A DNA stretch of 64,000 nucleotides from Haliscomenobacter sp. (GCA_016713275.1 JADJPL010000006.1:1-64000); one strand, 5' to 3'. Counted from the first letter of the stretch, positions 34,982-44,033 are shown. Notes: generated by a model from the sequence alone, not told the origin. Numbers and translations are program-made.

Positions 34982-35386
34982 ATGTTTCTTCGACTAGAAC
35001 ACCTTGGGATTGCCGTTAAGGACCTTGCCGCCGTCAACGATCTGTATGGAAGTTTGTTCGCAACAGGTCCTTACAAGCAGGAAGAAGTGGTTTCCGAGCA
35101 CGTAAAAACGTCCTTTTTCCAGTTGGGAGAAGCAAAAGTCGAATTTCTGGAGGCTACCCATCCCGATAGCGCCATCGCCAAACACATCGAAAAACGGGGC
35201 GAAGGCCTGCATCATGTGGCGTTTGAAGTGGACGATATCCGGGCGGAAATGGAGCGGCTCAAGTTCCAGGGGTTCCAGTTGCTGAATGACGAGCCCAAGA
35301 TGGGCGCGGACAATAAGCTCGTCTGTTTTCTCCACCCCAAAGGTACCAACAGCGTGCTGGTGGAGCTCTGCCAAGCCATTCGCTAA
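34982..35386 (+). CDS. mce: Methylmalonyl-CoA epimerase
   Basis: Vicinal-oxygen-chelate fold enzyme interconverting R- and S-methylmalonyl-CoA, 134 residues, typical length. Seen: EHLGIAVKDLAAVNDLYGSLF at the N-terminus (metal His), VEFLEATHPDSAIAKHIEKRGEGLHHVAFEVDD (second His), and GTNSVLVELCQ with the terminal Glu ligand. It belongs to propionate/odd-chain or branched amino-acid metabolism. The stop codon abuts the ATG of the TauE-like permease, so they are co-transcribed. A few alternative VOC roles exist, but the motifs fit mce. Confidence 0.93.
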   Translation: MFLRLEHLGIAVKDLAAVNDLYGSLFATGPYKQEEVVSEHVKTSFFQLGEAKVEFLEATHPDSAIAKHIEKRGEGLHHVAFEVDDIRAEMERLKFQGFQLLNDEPKMGADNKLVCFLHPKGTNSVLVELCQAIR

Positions 35387-36175
35387 ATGGAATTAACCTG
35401 GTACCACTACCTGGCAGCAGCCCTGGGCGGCGCTATGGCAGGCGCTATCAACACACTGGCGGGTAACGGTTCCGCCATTACCCTCACGATCCTTACGGAA
35501 CTGATCGGCTTGCCCGGCAATGCAGCCAACGCCACCAACCGGATCGGTATCCTCGCCCAGAGCATCGGCGGAATGAGCGCGTTTTACCGCCATGGCAAAT
35601 TGCGGCTAAGGCGGAGTTGGCTGATCATCGCCTTGATGGTTGCCGGTTCGGTGGGCGGGATCTTCACAGCGGTTTGGGTCAGCAACGACCAGTTTATCCG
35701 GGTGTTCCGGTTCCTGATGGTGTTCATGCTGTTTGTGATCCTCGTCAAGCCGGAGCGATGGCTCCGGGAAACGGACCCCGACCGGAAACTGCCGCTCTGG
35801 GCTTCTGTGCCGTTTTTTTTGGCGCTGGGCTTTTACGGTGGATTCATCCAGATGGGGATGGGTATTTTTTTTCTGGGCGTTATGGTGCTCGCCGCCCGCT
35901 ACAGTCTGATCGACAGCAACGCCGTCAAAATTACCGTCACCGGCATATACACCCTCCTGGCGGTCGTCATTTTCCAATTCCAGGGCATGGTCCACTGGCC
36001 CGCTGGTCTGGCGATGGCTTTGGGCCAGGCAGCCGGAGGGTATTTCACGGCCCATTACGCCGCCGATCATCCCAAAGCCAATATCTGGGCCCATCGGCTG
36101 CTGGTCTTTGTCGTTATCGCTTCCATCCTTCAATTATTCGATCTACCGGCCCGGGTGTTTGGCTGGAACCGATAA
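35387..36175 (+). CDS. TauE/SafE family sulfite-exporter-like permease
   Basis: Integral membrane protein of 262 residues with about eight hydrophobic helices. Seen: the first half motif AAALGGAMAGAINTLAGNGSAITLTIL and GLPGNAANATNRIGILAQSI, and the second repeat FYGGFIQMGMGIFFLGVMVLAARYSLIDSNAVKI, both typical of TauE/SafE proteins (DUF81). Members are proposed to export sulfite, sulfonates or other anions. It is directly coupled to mce (zero-base spacing), and the link to propionyl-CoA metabolism is unexplained. Substrate unknown. Confidence 0.92.
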   Translation: MELTWYHYLAAALGGAMAGAINTLAGNGSAITLTILTELIGLPGNAANATNRIGILAQSIGGMSAFYRHGKLRLRRSWLIIALMVAGSVGGIFTAVWVSNDQFIRVFRFLMVFMLFVILVKPERWLRETDPDRKLPLWASVPFFLALGFYGGFIQMGMGIFFLGVMVLAARYSLIDSNAVKITVTGIYTLLAVVIFQFQGMVHWPAGLAMALGQAAGGYFTAHYAADHPKANIWAHRLLVFVVIASILQLFDLPARVFGWNR

Positions 36176-36244
36176 CCCGCTATTCTTTTCGGGAAAATTT
36201 TATCTTTATCCAACCAAAGTCCCGCTCACTAATCCGGAAACCCT

Positions 36245-38686
36245 ATGACCAGGCGCATCGCTCCCGTTTTGGCTCTTCTTTTTGTTTTTTTCTTCCTGGT
36301 TGCTCCCAGGGCCCAGGAAGACGTGCATGCAATCTTTCGGGATCGCAGCTACACCTTCTCCGGCCAGGTGAAAACCATGGACGGGCAGGTGATGAAAGAC
36401 GTCAACGTCAAAGTGAGGGAGACTAAACAAGGCGTTACGACCGACGAAAACGGCTTTTTCAGCCTCACCCTGAAAACCGGGGCGTACAACCTGGAATTCA
36501 GCTTTGTCGGGTACAAAACCAAAGTGGTTCCCCTGGAATTGAAGCTCAACCTGAACATGGTCGTCCGGCTGGAAGAATCGCTGGAAGTCCTCGAGGAGGT
36601 TACCATCACCGAAGGCGGCTCCGACCGCAATACCCAATCCGCCGAGCAGGGGATTGCCAAGCTGGGCGTTCAACGCATCCGGGAATTGCCCACGTTGCTG
36701 GGGGAAAGCGATGTGATCCGGAGTATCCAGACGCTCCCCGGCGTCGCCAGCGTAGGGGAAGGCGCTACGGGGTTTAATGTCCGGGGCGGAAATGCGGATC
36801 AAAACCTGATTCTGGTCTACGATATTCCGCTGTTCAATGCCACCCACCTCATTGGGCTTTATTCAGCTATTAACCCCGATCTGCTGCGCGATGTGACGTT
36901 GTACCGCAGCGGGATGCCCGCCCGGTTTGGCGGCAGGGCGTCTTCGGTGCTGGACGCCCGGCTCCGGGAGCCTGCCCGCGACGGGTGGCATGTACGGGGA
37001 AGCGCCGGGTTGATCAGCAGCCGGTTGTTGGTGGAGGGGCCCGCTATAAAAGACAAGCTGTTCCTTGCTGCCGGAGCGCGGATTTCCTATGCCGATTATT
37101 TTTTTCGCTGGGTGCTGAAGCCCGAACTCAAAGATACCGAGGCCAACTTCTCCGAACTCACCCTCAAAGCCGTTTACAAACCCAACGAACTCGACCAGGT
37201 GGCGCTGACGGTTTTCAGAAGCCGGGATGCGTTCCGCCTGGCCGGCGATTCGCTCTCTACGCTGGAAGTCAATGCGACCTCCACCCGGTTTCGCTGGATA
37301 AACGAAGGCGCCAGTTTGAAATGGAATACCTACTTTTCGGAAAAATGGGGTTTAAGCCTGCTCGCCACGTTTAGCCGCTATCTGCCGGGCTTTGAGGTGC
37401 CCAACCTCGTCAACGCGTCCGAGTTTGAAGCCAGCGTAAGCCAGGTACAGGGCCAGGCGGAATGGAAATATTTTGCCGAAAAGCACGAAGTCGCTGCAGG
37501 CGTACAGACGTCTCGGTATTCCATTCATCCAGGCGAACTACAGCCCGTAGGGGCAGGCTCCGCCATCAATCCCAAAATCCTGCCGCAAGAACGCGGGCTG
37601 GAGGCCGTGGTTTATATTAGCGACGACTGGACCATCTCCGAAAACCTGCGGGCAAGCGGCGGCCTCCGATTGAATTCGTTCTCCTTTCTTGGACCGGCGG
37701 ACGTTTACCAGTACAGCGACCCTGCCTTCCTCGATCTTACGACGATTTCCGATACGATCCGCTACGGGAAGGGAAAGCCCGTTCAGCGGTATGCCTGCCT
37801 GGAGCCCCGGTTTTCTCTGCGACTCAATCTGGGCGAGCAGACCTCCCTGAAAGCCGGGTATCAGCGCGCTTATCAGTACCTCCACCTCATCTCCAATACG
37901 ACCTCTGCGCTACCCACCGACCGGTGGAAGCTTAGCGATTCCTACCTCAAGCCTCAGATCGCCGACCAAGCCTCCATTGGCCTGTTCCGGAATTTTCTCG
38001 AAAACGCCGTTGAAACCAGCCTGGAATTTTTCTATAAACAGATGGAGCATATTCCGGATTACCGCAGCGGGGCCAATCTGCTGCTTCTGGAAGCGCCGGA
38101 AACGGCGATCCTTCAGGGGAAAGGCAAAGCGTACGGAATGGAGTTTTCCCTCCGGAAAAAAGGCGCCCGCCTGGAAGGAGCAATCAACTACACCTATTCC
38201 CGGGCGGAGATCCGAATCAACAGCCCTTACCCGGAGGACCGCTTTCTGACCGGAGAATCCTACCCGGCCAACTTTAACCGGCCGCATTTGCTCAACGTCA
38301 ACATGCTGTACCGGTTCAACCGGCGGCTTTTTCTGTCCGCCAATTTTACCTACCAATCCGGCAGGCCGGCTACGCTGCCCGAAGACCGGTACGAGGTGGG
38401 CAACTTCTTTCTGCCGAACTATACTTCCCGAAATGAAACCCCTGCCCCCGCTTTTCATCGCCTGGACCTGGGATTGACCCTGGAGCCCGACCCCCGCCTG
38501 CGCAGAAAGTACAAAGACCGGTGGATCTTCTCCGTGTATAATGTTTATGCGCGCAAAAACCCGTATTCGCTTTTCGTCGAAACGATCAATTCCCGGCCAA
38601 TTTCCACGGCCAACCGGGCCAAAATCTATCAGCTTTCTATTATCGGAACCCTTGTACCTTCGGTTAGTTATGAATTTGAATTCTAG
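36245..38686 (+). CDS. TonB-dependent receptor with carboxypeptidase-like domain
   Basis: Outer-membrane receptor, 813 residues. Seen: signal peptide (MTRRIAPVLALLFVFFFLVAPRAQ), a CarboxypepD_reg-like beta-sandwich (about 38-115; SGQVKTMDGQVMKDVNVKVRE, YNLEFSFVGYKT), then plug (about 135-250; LPTLLGESDVIRSIQTLPGV, GATGFNVRGGNADQNLILVY) and a long beta-barrel ending in an aromatic strand (IIGTLVPSVSYEFEF). It transports a ligand using TonB energy. The following DUF4249 gene begins five bases after the stop, the usual partner of this receptor subtype. No frameshift. Substrate unknown. Confidence 0.94.
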   Translation: MTRRIAPVLALLFVFFFLVAPRAQEDVHAIFRDRSYTFSGQVKTMDGQVMKDVNVKVRETKQGVTTDENGFFSLTLKTGAYNLEFSFVGYKTKVVPLELKLNLNMVVRLEESLEVLEEVTITEGGSDRNTQSAEQGIAKLGVQRIRELPTLLGESDVIRSIQTLPGVASVGEGATGFNVRGGNADQNLILVYDIPLFNATHLIGLYSAINPDLLRDVTLYRSGMPARFGGRASSVLDARLREPARDGWHVRGSAGLISSRLLVEGPAIKDKLFLAAGARISYADYFFRWVLKPELKDTEANFSELTLKAVYKPNELDQVALTVFRSRDAFRLAGDSLSTLEVNATSTRFRWINEGASLKWNTYFSEKWGLSLLATFSRYLPGFEVPNLVNASEFEASVSQVQGQAEWKYFAEKHEVAAGVQTSRYSIHPGELQPVGAGSAINPKILPQERGLEAVVYISDDWTISENLRASGGLRLNSFSFLGPADVYQYSDPAFLDLTTISDTIRYGKGKPVQRYACLEPRFSLRLNLGEQTSLKAGYQRAYQYLHLISNTTSALPTDRWKLSDSYLKPQIADQASIGLFRNFLENAVETSLEFFYKQMEHIPDYRSGANLLLLEAPETAILQGKGKAYGMEFSLRKKGARLEGAINYTYSRAEIRINSPYPEDRFLTGESYPANFNRPHLLNVNMLYRFNRRLFLSANFTYQSGRPATLPEDRYEVGNFFLPNYTSRNETPAPAFHRLDLGLTLEPDPRLRRKYKDRWIFSVYNVYARKNPYSLFVETINSRPISTANRAKIYQLSIIGTLVPSVSYEFEF

Positions 38687-38690
38687 CCCT

Positions 38691-39782
38691 ATGACCAACG
38701 ACCACCCAACGGCCTTTCGGAGCCGGAAATTCCCCGCCGTTTTCGTCCTTGCCTTTTTCCTGTTGACGGTATCCCTGAACACCTGCGTAGACCCTTACGA
38801 GGCGGATATTCGCTTCACCGGTCCCAAAATAGTGGTGGATGGGCAGGTGACCAACGACCCTGGTCCGTACCGGGTAACGGTGAATCAAAGCGTTGTCTAT
38901 AATAGTAAAGATGGCAGTATTCCCGTTCAGGATGCCACCGTTTATGTGCAGGACGATCTGGGCCGCCAATTCCCTTTCTCTCACACCAACCGGGGCGTGT
39001 ATGTGTCGGACCCGGCTCAGTTTCGGGGCGAGGCGGGGCGGACTTACACCTTATTTATACAAACCCGGGACAAAAAGACCTATCAGTCGGAACCAGCGAC
39101 GCTACAGGCAGCTCCGGAGATCGACACGGCTTATACCCGGCCGGTGGCGACGATAGACTATCGCGGGGTAGAAACGACCGAATTCGCTTTTCTGGCCCGT
39201 TTCACCGATCCGGCCACGCCAGGCGATTATTACCGCTGGAATTGGGCCAGATACGAGAGTGAGCTTTACTGCAAAAGCCGGGTAGTAGGGGAGCTCCGAA
39301 CCGCGTTCAAAAACCCATGCTGCGGCCCCTGCTGGAAGATCACTGCTTGCCGGGGGTGCATCCTCCTGGCTGCCGACAACCTCGTCAACGGAAACGCTAT
39401 TGAGTACCAACTGGCCGTGATCCCTTACGACAGCCGGGACGACTACTTTGCGGTCGTGGAGTTATACCACATCTCCAGCCGAAACTATCAATTCTGGAGA
39501 ACGGCCAACACCCAGGTCAACAACACCGGAGGGATCTTCGATGCCCCGCCGGCCACCCTTCCCGGCAATCTGTTCAACCCAGACGACCCCAAGGAACAGG
39601 TGCTCGGTTTTTTCAACGTGGCGGGCGTTTCCCGAAAAGGGGTTTATTTAAAGCGAGACTACCTGCCTTTCGAGCCCCCCTCTCCAAAGGTGGAGTTCCC
39701 GGCGGTGGTAGAACCGGAGTGCGAAACCTGCAACGAGTCGTCTACCCGCACCGCCTTTCGTCCAACCGGATGGCAGGGGTAA
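38691..39782 (+). CDS. DUF4249 lipoprotein, partner of TonB receptor
   Basis: About 363 residues from the ATG at 38691, five bases after the receptor stop. Seen: hydrophobic leader FPAVFVLAFFLLTVSLNTC ending in a lipobox-like Cys, a beta-rich N-terminal region with IVVDGQVTNDPGPYRVTVN (the DUF4249 opening), VQDATVYVQDDLG and AGRTYTLFIQTRD, and a cysteine-rich stretch (NPCCGPCWKI, CRGC, then CETCNES at the end). DUF4249 proteins are thought to be surface lipoproteins cooperating with the neighbouring receptor. Alternative starts at 38670 exist. Confidence 0.88.
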   Translation: MTNDHPTAFRSRKFPAVFVLAFFLLTVSLNTCVDPYEADIRFTGPKIVVDGQVTNDPGPYRVTVNQSVVYNSKDGSIPVQDATVYVQDDLGRQFPFSHTNRGVYVSDPAQFRGEAGRTYTLFIQTRDKKTYQSEPATLQAAPEIDTAYTRPVATIDYRGVETTEFAFLARFTDPATPGDYYRWNWARYESELYCKSRVVGELRTAFKNPCCGPCWKITACRGCILLAADNLVNGNAIEYQLAVIPYDSRDDYFAVVELYHISSRNYQFWRTANTQVNNTGGIFDAPPATLPGNLFNPDDPKEQVLGFFNVAGVSRKGVYLKRDYLPFEPPSPKVEFPAVVEPECETCNESSTRTAFRPTGWQG

Positions 39783-39813
39783 CGGGAGCGCCTACAAACG
39801 GTAAGAAGAGATT

Positions 39814-40464
39814 ATGCAATATCCGCTGAAAGCCCTTTACGAATACTGCGAGCAGCATTCGGCTCCGATTCCGGACGTTCTGTACGCGCTGGAGCGGGAA
39901 ACCCACCTCAAGACCCTGGCGCCGCAAATGATGAGCGGCCCTTTGCAGGGAGCTTTTCTGCGCCTGCTCAGCCGTCTGGTCCAGCCGGCCAATGCGCTGG
40001 AGATCGGTACCTTCAGCGGGTATGGGGCGCTTTGCCTGGCGGATGGGCTGAGGCCCGGCGGGGTGTTGCATACCATCGAAGCCAACCCGGAACTGGAGCC
40101 GTTGATTCGGAAGTATATCCGGCTGGCGGGCCGGGAAGACGCCATCCGGCTGTATATCGGAAAAGCCCAGGAGCTTATCCCTTCGCTGCCAACTCCTTTC
40201 GATCTGGTGTTTATCGATGCGGGGAAACAGGAGTATGCGCTGTATTTCGATCTCGTCGTTGACCGGGTGCGGCCCGGCGGGCTGATTCTTGCCGACAACG
40301 TGCTGTGGGGCGGCAAGATCCTCGATGCCAGCCCGGATCTGGATACCCGGCTTATGCGCCAGTTCAACGAAAAAATAGCTGCCGATCCCAGGGTAGAAAC
40401 CCTTATGCTGCCTTTGCGAGACGGCCTTTCCATCATGCAGCGAAAAATGCCCCTTCCAGAATGA
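39814..40464 (+). CDS. Class I SAM-dependent O-methyltransferase
   Basis: 216 residues, caffeoyl-CoA-O-methyltransferase-like family (PF01596). Seen: QMMSGPLQGAFLRLLSRLV, SAM loop ALEIGTFSGYGALCLADGL, metal/SAM aspartates in FDLVFIDAGKQEYALYFDLV and the ILADNVLWGG motif. Such enzymes methylate catechol-type or CoA-bound phenolic acceptors in some organisms, in others unknown substrates. The stop overlaps the start of the next gene (ATGA), so they are translationally coupled. Confidence 0.92.
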   Translation: MQYPLKALYEYCEQHSAPIPDVLYALERETHLKTLAPQMMSGPLQGAFLRLLSRLVQPANALEIGTFSGYGALCLADGLRPGGVLHTIEANPELEPLIRKYIRLAGREDAIRLYIGKAQELIPSLPTPFDLVFIDAGKQEYALYFDLVVDRVRPGGLILADNVLWGGKILDASPDLDTRLMRQFNEKIAADPRVETLMLPLRDGLSIMQRKMPLPE

Positions 40465-41387
40465 GCCGGGAAGCGTACCGGATTTTTTGCCGGGAGCATC
40501 CGGAGATGCCGGTCTTTTTCCAGGACTGGTATCTGGACGCCGTATGCACGGAAGGGGAGTGGGGGGCTTGGGTAACTCCTTCGGGAGAGAAGACAGGCGC
40601 GGTATGCCCTTATTTTTTGAAAGAAAAATACGGGTTCAGGTATATCACCATGCCCCAGTTCGTCAAGTTCATGGGACCGTGGCAGTCAGGCCCGTCCGCT
40701 TCCCTAAGCGCCCACCATGTGTTGCTGAACGAAGCAATAGAGGCGCTGCCTCCTTTTCATGGGTTTCAGCAAAATATGCATTACAGCCAGCAAAACTGGC
40801 TGCCGTTCTATTGGGCCGGGTTCCGGCAGGAAACCCGGTACACGTACCTGCTTAGCCTGGAGGACCTGGAGCAGGCATTTCGGGAAATTAACCGCAATAT
40901 GCGGCGCAACATCCTGAAAGCGCAGAAGGAAGTCCGCGTGGAGTTGGTCAATGATCCGGAGCGTTTTTTCCCGGTCAGTGCGCTGAGCTTCCAGCGCAAA
41001 GGGTTGGCGCTTCCCTATTCCAGGAACTTGTTTTTGAGGCACGACGCTTCGTTGGCGGAAAAAAACCAACGCCAGATTTTCTTTGCTACCGATGCGCAAG
41101 GCCGGACCCATTCGGCCGCTTACCTGATCTGGGACCGGGAAACCGCCTACTACCACTTGTCTGGCGACGATCCGGAGCGAAGGCAAAGCGGCGCCGGTAT
41201 CCTGCTGATATGGGAGGCGATCCGGTACGCGCGCGAAGCATTGGGCATTACCCGTTTTGATTTCGAAGGAAGCATGCTTCCGGAGGTGGAGGCCATCCGC
41301 CGGCAGTTTGGGGCAAGGCAGCAGCCCTATTTTTACATCTGGAAATACCCGTCGAGGCTGTTGGAGTGGTTGCAGAAAAGGAGGTAG
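40461..41387 (+). CDS. FemAB/BioF2-like acyltransferase domain protein
   Basis: GNAT-fold aminoacyl/acyl-transferase-type protein, about 308 residues, start at 40461 by its ATGA overlap with the methyltransferase. Seen: FQDWYLDAVC near the N-terminus, YGFRYITMPQFVKFMGPW, the FemAB-like NRNMRRNILKAQKEVRVEL and the C-terminal IRYAREALGITRFDFEGSML, typical of the GNAT_2 (BioF2-like) domain. Substrate unknown. The stop lies in the first units of a purine-rich tandem array (AAAAGGAGGTAGAGG). Confidence 0.82.
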   Translation: MSREAYRIFCREHPEMPVFFQDWYLDAVCTEGEWGAWVTPSGEKTGAVCPYFLKEKYGFRYITMPQFVKFMGPWQSGPSASLSAHHVLLNEAIEALPPFHGFQQNMHYSQQNWLPFYWAGFRQETRYTYLLSLEDLEQAFREINRNMRRNILKAQKEVRVELVNDPERFFPVSALSFQRKGLALPYSRNLFLRHDASLAEKNQRQIFFATDAQGRTHSAAYLIWDRETAYYHLSGDDPERRQSGAGILLIWEAIRYAREALGITRFDFEGSMLPEVEAIRRQFGARQQPYFYIWKYPSRLLEWLQKRR

Positions 41388-41555
41388 AGGGGGGAGAGGA
41401 TGGAGAGGATGGAGAGGATGGAGAGGATGTAAAGGAGGTAAAGGATGTAGAGGAGGTAAAGGATGGAGAGGATGGAGAGGATGGAGAGGAGGTAAAGGAT
41501 GTAAAGGATGTAGAGGAGGTAAAGGATGTAAAGGAGGTAGAGGAGGTAGAGGAGG
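41378..41555. repeat. Purine-rich tandem array (GGAGAGGAT / GTAAAGGAG)
   Basis: About 175 bases of G/A-rich 6- to 9-base words: GGAGAGGAT, GTAAAGGAG, GTAGAGGAG, GTAAAGGAT. It starts inside the last codons of the acyltransferase gene and fills the gap to the next gene. Frames through it are open on both strands but encode only repetitive residues. Confidence 0.9.
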
Positions 41556-41582
41556 CCTTACTCACTTAACAAGGATATAGGG

Positions 41583-41939
41583 ATGGAATTTTTTTTATCT
41601 TTAAAAGAAAACACCTTGAAGAGATCGTATCTTATTGTGAGTTTATGGGGCGTTCTTTTACTGGCATCCTGTGCGGGCGGGAAAAGCCTTGTTGCTGCCG
41701 GGCTGCATTACCAGGCGCATGCCGATGGAAGGAGTTTAAAAGAAGCGGTGCGGCAGATCCCGCTGGGGTCGGATACGGCGTTGGTGCGAAAAATCCTGGG
41801 GGAGCCCATTGATTTTGGATTTGATTACCGGTATACCCTGGCGCGCCGGGGGCGGAAGGGGTGTATCCTCGGGGCTGTTTTCCATATAGACGAAGGAGGA
41901 AAAATCGACCAGAAATGGTTTGGAGAAATCTGCGAATAA
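41583..41939 (+). CDS. Small lipoprotein, possibly BamE-like
   Basis: 118 residues with a lipoprotein signal (SYLIVSLWGVLLLASCAGG). The mature part contains LKEAVRQIPLGSDTALVRKILGEP, a pattern similar to the SmpA/BamE fold (G-x-s-x-x-x-V-x-x-l-l-G-x-P), then GRKGCILGAVFHIDEGGKID. BamE aids outer-membrane protein assembly, but the match is too short to claim this function. Placed between a tandem array and a dehydratase gene. Confidence 0.6.
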   Translation: MEFFLSLKENTLKRSYLIVSLWGVLLLASCAGGKSLVAAGLHYQAHADGRSLKEAVRQIPLGSDTALVRKILGEPIDFGFDYRYTLARRGRKGCILGAVFHIDEGGKIDQKWFGEICE

Positions 41940-41976
41940 CCTTTTATCCAATTATTCATAGGCATTCGATACCACC

Positions 41977-42942
41977 ATGACGTTACAACCCATCACCCGC
42001 GTTCCGGACAAGGAGGAACTGCTGCGAACGCTGGACGCCATCCGGCCATTCATTCACCGTACCCCGGTAATGACCTGTACCGCGTTGAACCGCCTTTCAG
42101 GCGCTTCGTTGTTCTTCAAATGCGAAAATTTTCAAAAGATTGGGGCGTTCAAAATGCGGGGGGCAGCCAGCGCTGCTCTGCGCCTTACGGACGAAGAGAA
42201 AGCCAAAGGAATCGCCACCCATAGCTCGGGCAACCACGCGCAAGCGGTGGCCAGGGCTGCTCAGGTTCTGGGGATACCGGCGTATATCGTCATGCCGGAC
42301 AATGCCCCGGGGATCAAGAAAACGGCGACGGCAGGCTACGGCGCCGAAATCGTTTTTTGCGCTCCCACACAAGCAGCCAGGGAGGCAGCTCTGGAGGAGG
42401 TCGTTCAGCGCACCGGGGCGCACTTCATCCACCCGTACAACGATTACAACGTCATCGCCGGCCAGGCCAGCGCCGCGTTGGAACTGTTGCAGGATTATCC
42501 CGGTCTGGACGCCGTGATGGCCCCGATTGGCGGAGGCGGGTTGATGAGCGGAACGGCGCTGACCTGCCGGTACTTCACCCCTTCCGTAAAAATATACGGA
42601 GCGGAGCCGGAGATGGTCAATGACGCTTACCGTTCCTTCCATAGCGGAAAGATCGAATCGAACGCTTCCACGAATACCCTTGCAGATGGGCTGCGGACCA
42701 ACCTCGGGGAAAAAACCTTTGCGATTATTCGGGAACATTTGGAGGAGGTGCTCACCGTGTCGGAGGAATCAATCGTCGAGGCGATGCGCCACATCTGGGA
42801 GCGCATGAAAATCATTATCGAGCCTTCCTGTGCGGTACCTTTCGCTGCTGTTTTGAGCTATCCGGAGGCGTTCAGGGGGAAAAAGGTAGGGTTGATCCTT
42901 ACCGGCGGAAACGTTGACCTCGGGAATTTGCCCTTCAAATAA
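41977..42942 (+). CDS. Threonine/serine dehydratase (PLP enzyme)
   Basis: Fold-type II PLP enzyme of 321 residues resembling threonine ammonia-lyase or serine racemase. Seen: PLP lysine in CENFQKIGAFKMRGAASAAL, the SSGNHAQAVARAAQVLG substrate loop, the phosphate-binding MAPIGGGGLMSG and LILTGGNVDLG at the end. No ACT regulatory domain, so it is the short catabolic-type or racemase-type enzyme. It probably deaminates threonine or serine to 2-oxobutyrate/pyruvate. A rho-independent terminator follows. Confidence 0.92.
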   Translation: MTLQPITRVPDKEELLRTLDAIRPFIHRTPVMTCTALNRLSGASLFFKCENFQKIGAFKMRGAASAALRLTDEEKAKGIATHSSGNHAQAVARAAQVLGIPAYIVMPDNAPGIKKTATAGYGAEIVFCAPTQAAREAALEEVVQRTGAHFIHPYNDYNVIAGQASAALELLQDYPGLDAVMAPIGGGGLMSGTALTCRYFTPSVKIYGAEPEMVNDAYRSFHSGKIESNASTNTLADGLRTNLGEKTFAIIREHLEEVLTVSEESIVEAMRHIWERMKIIIEPSCAVPFAAVLSYPEAFRGKKVGLILTGGNVDLGNLPFK

Positions 42943-42954
42943 TCCGGTTCAAAA

Positions 42955-42988
42955 AAAAACCGGCTCCTCAGAAAGGAAGCCGGTTTTT
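42955..42988 (+). terminator. Rho-independent terminator
   Basis: AAAAACCGGCT and AGCCGGTTTTT (42978-42988) form an 11-bp perfect stem around a 12-base loop, with a T-tail; it lies between the convergent dehydratase and beta-helix genes and can act in both directions. Confidence 0.85.
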
Positions 42989-43016
42989 GAATAGGTATAG
43001 GTTTGGATGAAATTTG

Positions 43017-44033
43017 TTAGTATGCGGTCGTAGGCCGAATAACTATTGGTTTTTTGGATTTCTTAACGTCTTCCGGATTCGTGGTGAAAATGGTGTTGCC
43101 GCCGATGGCGTCGCCAACCATTTCATAGTTGTTGTCGTCAAAGCGGCATCCTTTAACTACCGGGTTGCAAATGCCGCTTTGTTCGCGATGGTTATAGATT
43201 CCGCTTGCCCGAACGAAGGAGCCGTTTCGGGTAAAGGTGCAGTTTTCGATGAAAGGGCTGGTGGTTCCGTAATCAGCCCGGTTGAGAATGCCCGCCCCGT
43301 AGTGGGCTTGATTTTCTTCAAAATTGCAGTTTTGGATCATCAGGTTGCAAAGGCCGTTGGAGCCTTGGTTGTAGATGGCGCCGCCATCGACGCGGGCGTC
43401 GTTTTGGAAGAAATCGCAGTTCTGGATGCGGGTTCCGCTACAGTCGCCATGGGAACCGTTGTTATAAATGGCGCCGCCGAAATAGGCTTTGTTCATGCGG
43501 AACGCGCAGTTGGAGACCGTTGGGGAAGAGGCGCCGTTGCGCGCATCGTTGAACCACCCTCCGCCGCAACTGGTGGGGTCGATCTCGCGGATTGGGTTGT
43601 TGGCGTTTCCGCCAGTGATGACAAAACCGTCGATATGGGTATCTGGAGTAGCCAGGCGGGTAATCACGACGGTATAGGAATTATCGGTGTCGGTGTTTGG
43701 AGAACCAATCTCGCCGGAAAGGACCGTCCGGTTCAGGGCGAAGTCGCGCTGGATGGCAGCCGTTTCGTTGCCAGCAAAACCACCGAGCAGTTTCACGCCG
43801 GATGGAATGATAAACGAAGCGAAGCGGTCGGATCCAGCAATCGGCAGATAGATGCCGGAACTGACCCAAATCTCGTCTCCCGGAATCGCCAGGCTCAGGG
43901 CGCGCTGCAAATCGCCCAAAGCAGCTTCCCAGGAGGTCCCATCCCCAAATCCTCCGGCTTTGACGTGAAGGACGCGGGCCTGAGCCTGCCAGCACATCAA
44001 AGTAATCATGGTTAGTAAAATTCCCCTTTTCAC
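43017..44033 (-). CDS. Secreted right-handed beta-helix protein
   Basis: 338 residues: signal peptide (MKRGILLTMITLMCWQAQA), then a pectate-lyase-like parallel beta-helix with DUF1565-like features: VLHVKAGGFGDGTSWEAALGDL, LLGGFAGNETAAIQRD, IDGFVITGGNANNP and repeated coils with C-x-F or N-x-N patterns (SNCAFRMNKAYFGGAIYNN, IQNCDFFQNDARVDGGAIYN, IQNCNFEENQAHYGAGILN). Surface polysaccharide-binding or adhesive role is plausible; no catalytic triad is evident. There is no type IX sorting domain at the C-terminus. Confidence 0.86.
   Translation of the reverse strand: MKRGILLTMITLMCWQAQARVLHVKAGGFGDGTSWEAALGDLQRALSLAIPGDEIWVSSGIYLPIAGSDRFASFIIPSGVKLLGGFAGNETAAIQRDFALNRTVLSGEIGSPNTDTDNSYTVVITRLATPDTHIDGFVITGGNANNPIREIDPTSCGGGWFNDARNGASSPTVSNCAFRMNKAYFGGAIYNNGSHGDCSGTRIQNCDFFQNDARVDGGAIYNQGSNGLCNLMIQNCNFEENQAHYGAGILNRADYGTTSPFIENCTFTRNGSFVRASGIYNHREQSGICNPVVKGCRFDDNNYEMVGDAIGGNTIFTTNPEDVKKSKKPIVIRPTTAY

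Noticed and set aside
41366..41569. Open frames through the purine array on both strands
   Set aside because: They encode only EGGEDGED-like or TSFTSFTS-like repeats; they are products of base composition.
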